A stretch of DNA of 10,781 bases from an uncultured Streptococcus sp. (GTDB taxonomy: Bacteria; Bacillota; Bacilli; Lactobacillales; Streptococcaceae): the NCBI RefSeq assembly GCF_938036805.1, contig NZ_CALHWC010000162.1, positions 1-10,781 on the forward strand. The letters run 5' to 3'. A program made the position numbers and the translations under genes. This document shows positions 6,489 to 10,781 of this stretch, in pieces. The notes under the pieces are model-generated. The model was given only the letters and a program-made list of their open reading frames with translations, made no database searches and was not told the DNA's origin. Within the stretch, counting starts at the first letter, position 1; every line of letters starts with the position of its first letter.

Positions 6489-7260
6489 TCCAGTAGCTTT
6501 TTCAGTCGGTCCCTTTAGTATTCGTTGGTATGCGATTTGCATTGTCACTGGCTTGATTTTAGCCGTCTACTTGGCTATGAAGGAAGCGCCACGCAAAAAG
6601 ATGATTCCAGATGATATTCTTGATTTCATTCTGATTGCCTTTCCCTTAGCCATCCTTGGAGCGCGGCTCTACTATGTGATTTTTGAATGGTCTTATTATG
6701 GCAAGCATTCTCTGATTGAGATTTTTCAGATTTGGAATGGTGGTTTAGCCATTTACGGCGGTTTGATCACTGGTGCCCTTGTCCTCTATTTCTTTTCACA
6801 AAGAAGGCTAATCAATCCTGTTGATTTCTTGGATATTGCAGCACCTAGCGTCTTGATTGCTCAGAGCATTGGCCGTTGGGGCAATTTCTTTAACCAAGAA
6901 GCCTATGGAGCGGTGGTCAAAAATCTTAATTATCTGCCGTCCTTCATCCGCAACAATATGTACATAGATGGTGCTTATCGCCAGCCAACCTTCTTATACG
7001 AATCCCTTTGGAATTTACTTGGCTTTGCCCTATTGCTAATCTTACGACGCCGGTCTAAATTCTTCCGTCAGGGAGAATTGGCAGCCTTTTACCTGATTTG
7101 GTACGGCTTTGGCCGGATGATTATCGAGGGGATGCGGACTGACAGTCTCATGTTCTTGGGTGTGCGTGTATCTCAGTGGCTGTCTGCAGCACTGATTTTA
7201 CTCGGCATCGGCATTATGATTTACCAAAGAAAAAAACAAGCCCCCTATTATCAAGAATGA
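6481..7260 (+). CDS. lgt: Prolipoprotein diacylglyceryl transferase
   Basis: This 259-aa integral membrane enzyme transfers diacylglycerol from phosphatidylglycerol to the lipobox cysteine of prolipoproteins, the first step of lipoprotein maturation. About seven hydrophobic segments are visible. Conserved landmarks are RWYAIC at 15-20, NGGLAIYGGLITG at 86-98, the Lgt signature GRWGNFFNQE at 131-140, QPTFLYES at 168-175, and the essential-type Arg and Glu in GFGRMIIEGMRTDSL (R212, E216, R219). Tyr92 stands where the E. coli enzyme has its His103, which is common in Gram-positive Lgt. The start overlaps hprK by 8 nt, with its ribosome binding site inside hprK (GAGGTGA at 6471-6477), so the two are coupled. 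At least one client lipoprotein gene lies 1 kb downstream. Confidence 0.97.
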   Translation: MLDPVAFSVGPFSIRWYAICIVTGLILAVYLAMKEAPRKKMIPDDILDFILIAFPLAILGARLYYVIFEWSYYGKHSLIEIFQIWNGGLAIYGGLITGALVLYFFSQRRLINPVDFLDIAAPSVLIAQSIGRWGNFFNQEAYGAVVKNLNYLPSFIRNNMYIDGAYRQPTFLYESLWNLLGFALLLILRRRSKFFRQGELAAFYLIWYGFGRMIIEGMRTDSLMFLGVRVSQWLSAALILLGIGIMIYQRKKQAPYYQE

Positions 7261-7272
7261 GAGGAGAATATT

Positions 7273-7668
7273 ATGCTTGAAATTGCTTATACTTTAGTTG
7301 CTGTCGCTTTGATTGTCTTTCTAATCTACATGACCCTCACCGTCAAAACTCTCGGTGATAAGGCTGCAAAAATGCTGGATGAGACAGAAAATACGATCAA
7401 AGTGTTGACTTCTGATGTCAATGTCACCCTGCATCAAACCAATGATTTGATTGCCAAAGTCAATGTGTTGACAGATGATATCAACCACAAAGTAGCAACG
7501 ATTGATCCGCTTTTCAATGCGGTGGCAGACCTATCCGAATCAGTCTCTGATTTAAACGATCAGGCGCGTGTTTTAGGAAAAAAAGCAGTCGCAGCAGGAA
7601 GCACGACAGCCAAAACAACAGCAGGTCTAACGGCCCTTCGTTTGTTTACAAAATTATTCAAAAAATAA
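7273..7668 (+). CDS. DUF948 membrane-anchored protein
   Basis: This 131-aa protein has one N-terminal transmembrane helix (about residues 3-24) and then a long helical region rich in hydrophobic/polar heptads (about 25-105). That region carries the V-x-x-L-x-x-D-V/I-N repeats seen in DUF948 proteins, and the protein ends in a basic tail (ALRLFTKLFKK). It probably sits on the membrane with a coiled-coil rod; DUF948 proteins resemble methyl-accepting-type helical rods but no activity is known. A ribosome binding site (AGGAG at 7262-7266) lies 12 nt after the lgt stop, so it belongs to the hprK operon. It is followed 15 nt later by the YtxH gene, with which DUF948 proteins often pair in Firmicutes. 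That pairing suggests an envelope-associated or general-stress role, which is inference. Confidence 0.87.
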   Translation: MLEIAYTLVAVALIVFLIYMTLTVKTLGDKAAKMLDETENTIKVLTSDVNVTLHQTNDLIAKVNVLTDDINHKVATIDPLFNAVADLSESVSDLNDQARVLGKKAVAAGSTTAKTTAGLTALRLFTKLFKK

Positions 7669-7683
7669 GAAAGTAGGTTTACT

Positions 7684-8115
7684 ATGGGAAAAATTTCATC
7701 ACTTTTATTAGGTGCTGTGTCTGGTGCAGCTGCGGCGTACTTTCTCACTAGCAAAAAAGGTAAAGAAATCACTGAAAAAGTTCAAGACTTTGTCGTCGAC
7801 TATCGTGAAGATCCAGACAAGACTCACGAAGCAGTTGTTCAATCAGTAAAGGACTTTTCAGATCAGGCTGTTAAGGCCATCAACCAAACCAAGGAAAAGG
7901 TTGAAAATGGCGAAATTACAGCAGAAACAGTATTGGAGTCTGTGAAGGATACGACCAAGTCAGTAGTAGACTATTCACAGGACAAATTCCAAGAAATCAA
8001 AGAAAAGTTTGAAAAAGAAGAGGAAATTCTTGAAGAAGAAATTTCTGATATCGTGGTGGAAGAAGGAGAAAAAGCCCCTTCAGAAGAAATTATCATTGAT
8101 TTAGAAGATAAGTAA
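7684..8115 (+). CDS. YtxH-domain protein
   Basis: This 143-aa protein has the YtxH start GKISSLLLGAVSGAAAAYF: a Gly/Ala-rich single transmembrane helix (about 4-21) followed at once by SKKGKEI. The rest is a highly charged helical region (about 25-115) with repeated Val-Lys-Asp type heptads, and the tail after 115 is very acidic (runs of Glu, ending DLEDK). In Bacillus the YtxH family is associated with general stress, but its biochemical role is unknown. It is the last gene of the hprK-lgt-DUF948 operon, and the long hairpin terminator begins 21 nt after the stop. Its ribosome binding site is weak (GTAGGT), so it may depend on translation from upstream. Length and composition look normal and the gene is intact. 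Confidence 0.88.
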   Translation: MGKISSLLLGAVSGAAAAYFLTSKKGKEITEKVQDFVVDYREDPDKTHEAVVQSVKDFSDQAVKAINQTKEKVENGEITAETVLESVKDTTKSVVDYSQDKFQEIKEKFEKEEEILEEEISDIVVEEGEKAPSEEIIIDLEDK

Positions 8116-8135
8116 ATTCAAACTAGATATACAAG

Positions 8136-8172
8136 ATGAGGCTGGGACAAAAGAGTCCAAGCCTCATTTTTT
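8136..8172 (+). terminator. Long hairpin terminator of the hprK operon (GAGGCTGGGAC-type)
   Basis: Arms ATGAGGCTGGGAC (8136-8148) and GTCCAAGCCTCAT (8155-8167) pair at 12 of 13 positions around an AAAAGA loop, followed by six T (8167-8172). From memory, this GAGGCTGGGACAAAAG hairpin recurs after genes in many streptococcal genomes. It may therefore be a dispersed repeat as well as a terminator. Copy number could not be checked here. Confidence 0.9.
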
Positions 8173-8244
8173 GTTCGAATTGGAGCTTTGCTGTAGTGGT
8201 ATAGGAAGCAAAAATTACTAATATTTAGTTTCTCCTTGGCCAAC

Positions 8245-8273
8245 TTGATTTTCGGCCTAGAAAGCGTTATCAT
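8245..8273 (+). promoter_or_regulatory. Promoter of the C39-like lipoprotein gene
   Basis: TTGATT at 8245-8250 and TATCAT at 8268-8273 are separated by 17 nt, matching sigma-A consensus at 4/6 and 5/6. The predicted start is near 8280, leaving a leader of about 16 nt with a GGGGGTG ribosome binding site (8284-8290). An 8-bp palindrome TTGGCCAA (8236-8243) lies just upstream of the -35. Confidence 0.6.
8258..8273 (+). promoter_or_regulatory. Probable CcpA cre box over the lipoprotein promoter
   Basis: TAGAAAGCGTTATCAT matches the cre consensus WTGWAARCGYWWWCWW at 15 of 16 positions (only position 2 differs). The box covers the -10 hexamer exactly at its right end, a position where bound CcpA/HPr-Ser46-P would block RNA polymerase. 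The gene is therefore predicted to be repressed by preferred sugars. No footprint or expression evidence is available here. Confidence 0.65.
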
Positions 8274-8295
8274 ATAAATAAAAGGGGGTGTTGTT

Positions 8296-9138
8296 ATGAA
8301 AAATCTAAAAGTACTTGCCTTGCTTGGTTTAGGCTGCTGCTTACTGGCTTGTTCTCGACAGAAAGCTTCAGAGTCCACTCAGTCTGGAAGCTCTGACTCT
8401 TCTTCTAAGGCTTCGAGCACGAGTCAAGCCCGCTCGAAAACAGCTAGCAGTAGTCAATCTAGTGCTAATCAATCCAGCCCTAGTCAGAGTTCGACTTCTG
8501 CGGAGTCGGAAAGCTCTAGTCAGACCTGTGAAAAGGTCAGAGAGGAGGAGACACCCCCTTCTAGCAAAGAAGCGCCTTCTCCAATCAGAAAGCGCCTGGA
8601 AGTTCCCATGCAGATCCAGCGAGCTTGGAATACTTGCGCGCCGACCTCTGTCAGTATGATTCTAGCTTACAGGGGTGTTCAGGCTAGTCAGGAAGAATTA
8701 GCACGAGCGATGGGCACTGATGAGAACTTTGGCACCCATAATGTCAATGCAATCCGTGTCTTAAATCAATATTTATTTGGTTATGCGGAAGTGCCGGCAG
8801 GCCAAGCGGGCTATCATCTTGCTACAGTGACTAGTAGTGCCCCAAATTCTGAAGATATGCGTCTTTTTAAGGAGCGGCTGCGCAAGAATATTGATGATGG
8901 CTATCCGCTCTACTATACGATTGATAATGCCTCCATCTACCCAGGCCACAAGGGTGAACACAATGTTGTGGGGACGGGCTATGAATTATCAGCAGACGGC
9001 AGTAATGTCCTTGCAGTTTATTACATTGATCCGTCTTACACCGTTCAGGATCCAGTCTATGGAGGGCTGAAAAAGCTAACTCCAGAAGAATTGTTGGCAG
9101 CTATGTGTGCTTGTCAGGAACCAAATTACGCTTGGTAA
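8296..9138 (+). CDS. Surface lipoprotein with Ser-rich stalk and C39-like cysteine-peptidase domain
   Basis: This 280-aa exported lipoprotein has a signal peptide with hydrophobic core at 5-18 and lipobox LLAC (C19 would be lipidated by Lgt). A low-complexity stalk (about 20-75, mostly Ser with Gln, Ala and Thr) is followed by a short charged linker and a C-terminal domain (about 103-280) of the Peptidase_C39-like fold. Likely catalytic residues are C114 in AWNTCAPTSVSMIL (109-122), H222 in KGEHNVVGTGYE (219-230) and D245 in VYYIDPSY (241-248). The expected order Cys-His-Asp is intact, so activity is plausible. Substrate is unknown: C39 relatives process bacteriocin leaders, but this one has no ABC-transporter fusion. 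Three other mature-protein cysteines (C78, C271, C273) are unusual for a streptococcal exported protein. The gene is a single-gene unit with its own promoter and a probable CcpA site. Confidence 0.9.
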   Translation: MKNLKVLALLGLGCCLLACSRQKASESTQSGSSDSSSKASSTSQARSKTASSSQSSANQSSPSQSSTSAESESSSQTCEKVREEETPPSSKEAPSPIRKRLEVPMQIQRAWNTCAPTSVSMILAYRGVQASQEELARAMGTDENFGTHNVNAIRVLNQYLFGYAEVPAGQAGYHLATVTSSAPNSEDMRLFKERLRKNIDDGYPLYYTIDNASIYPGHKGEHNVVGTGYELSADGSNVLAVYYIDPSYTVQDPVYGGLKKLTPEELLAAMCACQEPNYAW

Positions 9139-9148
9139 AGAAAAGAAA

Positions 9149-9170
9149 AACGAGATCTTTCGATCTCGTT
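9149..9170. terminator. Bidirectional terminator between convergent genes
   Basis: A perfect 9-bp stem AACGAGATC / GATCTCGTT has a 4-nt loop (9158-9161). On the minus strand the loop is GAAA (a GNRA tetraloop) and the stem is followed by TTTCTTTTC, so this strand has the better U-tract and ends the DUF3270-like gene. On the plus strand it follows the lipoprotein stop by 10 nt and is trailed by a weaker TTTGATTTAATT. Confidence 0.85.
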
Positions 9171-9189
9171 TGATTTAATTCGTAGATAA

Positions 9190-9477
9190 TTAATGTCTCT
9201 TTCTTCGAACAGTGCGATATCCTTGAATAATCATAAGACTTAGGACAATAGCAAGTGAGAAAGATAGAAAAGTGCTCATTTTTGCAGACAAAAAAATAAA
9301 GCTAAAAAAGACTGTCAAAATACAGAATAAAGCGATATTTATAAAGAAAAATAGCTCACGTAATTGTGATGCTGATTCTGCTTGGGGCAGGTATTCTTGA
9401 TAGGATATTTCCTTAGTTTGTTCTGTCGAATCATGCAGGGGCGCTGATTCAAACTGTTTAAAATCTCTTACAGCCAT
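9190..9477 (-). CDS. Small two-helix membrane protein, DUF3270-like
   Basis: This 95-aa protein has a polar N-terminal half (about 1-38, including KEISYQEYLPQAESASQ), two adjacent transmembrane helices (about 42-63 and 68-86) and a short basic end (RTVRRKRH), so both termini probably face the cytoplasm. The pattern, a MAVR start, an internal YQEY-x-PQ motif and FFFINIALFC at the first helix, matches what I recall of the Streptococcus-restricted DUF3270 family. No function is known. A ribosome binding site (AGGAGAG) lies 5 nt before the ATG. It is divergent from the U32 gene (129 nt between start codons) and convergent with the lipoprotein gene, and appears to be transcribed alone. Confidence 0.8.
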   Translation of the reverse strand: MAVRDFKQFESAPLHDSTEQTKEISYQEYLPQAESASQLRELFFFINIALFCILTVFFSFIFLSAKMSTFLSFSLAIVLSLMIIQGYRTVRRKRH

Positions 9478-9503
9478 TGTCTCTCTCCTAGTAGTACCTT
9501 ATC

Positions 9504-9512
9504 ATTCTATCA
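9504..9512 (-). promoter_or_regulatory. Extended -10 promoter of the DUF3270-like gene
   Basis: On the minus strand this reads TGATAGAAT (TGn plus TAGAAT), about 26 nt before the ATG at 9477. No convincing -35 is seen. It faces away from the U32 promoter in the same intergenic region. Confidence 0.5.
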
Positions 9513-9591
9513 TGTTTCTATGATTAGATATATTACAAGATAGTTACAAAACGAATAAAATCGAATTAAGAAATCATAATTCCTAATTTTT

Positions 9592-9600
9592 TGGTATAAT
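9592..9600 (+). promoter_or_regulatory. Extended -10 promoter of the U32 gene, ending 6 nt before its ATG
   Basis: TGGTATAAT is a perfect extended -10 (TATAAT at 9595-9600). A start 7 nt downstream would fall on 9607, the A of the U32 start codon. The 20 nt upstream of the ATG contain no purine-rich Shine-Dalgarno sequence, so this points to a leaderless mRNA. Confidence 0.7.
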
Positions 9601-9606
9601 AATGAT

Positions 9607-10536
9607 ATGAAAAAAATAATTATTACAGCAACAGCTGAAAGTATAGAACAAGTTCAAGCCTTATTGGAAGCAGGAGTAGATCGTATTTATGTCGGTGAGG
9701 AAAACTACGGTCTTCGTTTACCACATAACTTCACTTATGACGAATTAAATCGTATCTCACAAATAGTTCATCAGGCAGGAAAAGAAATGACCGTTGCCGT
9801 CAACGCTTTGATGCATCAGGACATGATGGACCAGATCAAGCCTTATTTGGATTTTCTTCAGGAGATTGAAGTGGACTATATCACCGTTGGGGATGCAGGT
9901 GTATTCTACGTCTTGCAGCGGGATGGTTATAAGTTAAAAACGATTTATGATGCTTCAACCATGGTTACTAGCAGCCGTCAGATTAATTTTTGGGGCAAGA
10001 ATGCTGGGGTGTCGGAAGCTGTTTTGGCGCGGGAAATTCCATCGGCAGAACTCTTTAAAATGCCGGAAATTCTTGAAATACCAGCAGAAGTCCTAGTTTA
10101 TGGTGCGAGCGTTATCCACCACTCTAAACGTCCGCTTTTGCAAAATTATTATAACTTTACACACATCGATGATGCGAAATCAAGAGAGAGAGATCTATTT
10201 CTTGCGGAACCGAGCGATCCTCAGAGCCATTATTCAATCTTTGAGGACAAGCATGGGACTCACATTTTCGCCAATAATGACTTGGACTTGATGACCAAGT
10301 TGACAGAATTGGTTGACCATGGATTTACTCATTGGAAATTGGAAGGTCTCTATACTCCTGGTCAGAATTTTGTTGAGATTGCTAAGCTCTTTGTTCAGGC
10401 AAGAGATCTGATTGAAAAAGGTGAATTTAGCCATGACCAAGCTTTCTTGCTAGATGAGCTACTTCACAAATTGCATCCGAAGAATCGTTTCCTTGATACA
10501 GGATTTTATGATTACGATCCAGACATGGTGAAATAG
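9607..10536 (+). CDS. U32-family protein, probable TrhP1/YrrN-type tRNA hydroxylation subunit
   Basis: This 309-aa protein of the U32 (peptidase/collagenase-like) family is of the short P1 type, with a predicted barrel-like start: MKKIIITATAESIEQVQALL, GVDRIYVGEENYGLR, then VDYITVGDAGVFYVLQRD. Classical annotation is 'peptidase U32'. Work on Bacillus YrrN/YrrO and E. coli relatives instead links the family to prephenate-dependent hydroxylation of tRNA U34 (ho5U), and I favour that role. At the family signature (EVLVYGASVIHHSKRPLLQNYYNF region, 161-184) the usual cysteines are replaced, and the whole protein has no cysteine. It would probably need a P2-type partner; none is in the window. The start is fixed by family-like N-terminal sequence, with no in-frame alternative upstream. 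No Shine-Dalgarno sequence is present. A terminator follows about 70 nt after the stop. Confidence 0.88.
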   Translation: MKKIIITATAESIEQVQALLEAGVDRIYVGEENYGLRLPHNFTYDELNRISQIVHQAGKEMTVAVNALMHQDMMDQIKPYLDFLQEIEVDYITVGDAGVFYVLQRDGYKLKTIYDASTMVTSSRQINFWGKNAGVSEAVLAREIPSAELFKMPEILEIPAEVLVYGASVIHHSKRPLLQNYYNFTHIDDAKSRERDLFLAEPSDPQSHYSIFEDKHGTHIFANNDLDLMTKLTELVDHGFTHWKLEGLYTPGQNFVEIAKLFVQARDLIEKGEFSHDQAFLLDELLHKLHPKNRFLDTGFYDYDPDMVK

Positions 10537-10606
10537 ACAGGATTTTGTTGCCTTTAGCTAAGTGGGCATCACCAAAAAGCTATTTGCTCACCAGAAATGT
10601 TTTAAG

Positions 10607-10635
10607 AAAAGGCACAGATGAATCTGCGCCTTTTT
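10607..10635. terminator. Bidirectional terminator between the U32 gene and a convergent TetR-like gene
   Basis: Arms AAAAGGC-A-CAGA (10607-10618) and TCTG-C-GCCTTTT (10623-10634) pair with one A/C mismatch around a TGAA loop, with T at 10631-10635. On the minus strand it is followed by TTTTCTT, so it can also end the convergent gene at 10666. The 70 nt between the U32 stop and this hairpin hold no gene that I can support. Confidence 0.85.
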
Positions 10636-10665
10636 GAGTTCTTATCTATAAAAGTGGAGTGCTGG

Positions 10666-10781
10666 TTATGATTTCCAATAATCATAATTGTAGGTAGTTA
10701 GGATCATTTGCGTAATTTCTTCAGGCTCTTCTTGAGCTCCGCCGGCTATCCAAAGAGAAATAATCCCCTCAACACTGGATA
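10666..10781 (-). CDS. C-terminal end of a probable TetR/AcrR-family regulator (cut by window edge)
   Basis: Minus-strand reading enters at the right edge and stays open for 37 codons to TAA at 10668-10666. The other two minus-strand frames close early. The visible peptide includes VEGIISLWIAGGAQEEPEEITQ and ends in YNYDYWKS. A Gly followed by a hydrophobic helix with Trp, a Gly/Ala turn, then a P-E-E-hydrophobic helix is the usual end of many Firmicute TetR C-terminal ligand-binding domains. The DNA-binding domain and start lie outside the window, so the family call rests only on this tail. It is convergent with the U32 gene. Confidence 0.55.
   Translation of the reverse strand, partial: SSVEGIISLWIAGGAQEEPEEITQMILTTYNYDYWKS

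Noticed and set aside
8190..8216. Inverted repeat TTTGCT...AGCAAA before the lipoprotein gene as a riboswitch or attenuator
   Set aside because: The stem is only 6 bp with a 14-nt loop and it lies upstream of the predicted promoter, so it would not be in that transcript.
10562..10620. Short GTG-start frame after the U32 gene
   Set aside because: It has 19 codons, no ribosome binding site, and runs into the terminator stem; no support as a gene or gene remnant.

Overview
The window looks like core chromosome of a low-to-moderate-GC Firmicute, most likely a viridans-group Streptococcus of the sanguinis/gordonii type. The support is gene content and order (tex-sprT, hprK-lgt-DUF948-YtxH, a DUF3270-type protein beside a U32 protein), Streptococcus-typical protein sequences, extended -10 promoters (TGnTATAAT) and a GAGGCTGGGAC-type terminator hairpin. 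I place the genus with good confidence; the species is a guess. No mobile element, CRISPR array, rRNA or tRNA was seen.

Layout. (1) 1-1655, minus strand: a tightly coupled three-gene operon of a 45-aa protein, an ArsP_1/UPF0718-type permease and a TIGR03943/DUF1980 membrane protein that runs off the left edge. Both junctions are ATGA stop/start overlaps. (2) 1656-1826: divergent promoter region. (3) 1827-4446, plus: tex and sprT, overlapping by 14 nt and closed by a strong terminator. (4) 4458-4808: a single-gene PspC-domain unit with its own extended -10 and terminator. (5) 4918-5409: a NUDIX hydrolase gene with a strong ribosome binding site and no clear promoter. (6) 5514-8172: hprK-lgt-DUF948-YtxH operon, ending in a long hairpin terminator. 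(7) 8245-9170: a monocistronic surface lipoprotein with a Ser-rich stalk and a C39-like cysteine-peptidase domain. Its promoter carries a near-perfect CcpA cre box. (8) 9149-9512, minus: a small two-helix membrane protein (DUF3270-like), convergent with the lipoprotein and sharing a bidirectional terminator with it. (9) 9592-10635, plus: a U32-family protein resembling the TrhP1/YrrN tRNA-hydroxylation subunit. (10) 10666-10781, minus: the C-terminal end of a probable TetR-type regulator.

How the genes connect. HprK makes HPr-Ser46-P, the corepressor of CcpA, and the lipoprotein gene about 1.8 kb downstream carries a CcpA-type site over its -10. Lgt, in the same operon as HprK, is the enzyme that would lipidate that lipoprotein and the rest of the cell's lipoproteins. 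Tex and the U32 protein both concern RNA (a transcript-associated factor and probable tRNA wobble-uridine modification), and both have a -10 box so close to the start codon that their mRNAs should be leaderless or nearly so.

Most of the window is ordinary conserved streptococcal sequence. The points most worth following are the uncharacterised permease/DUF1980/45-aa operon, the cre-controlled C39-like lipoprotein, and the two apparent leaderless transcripts.
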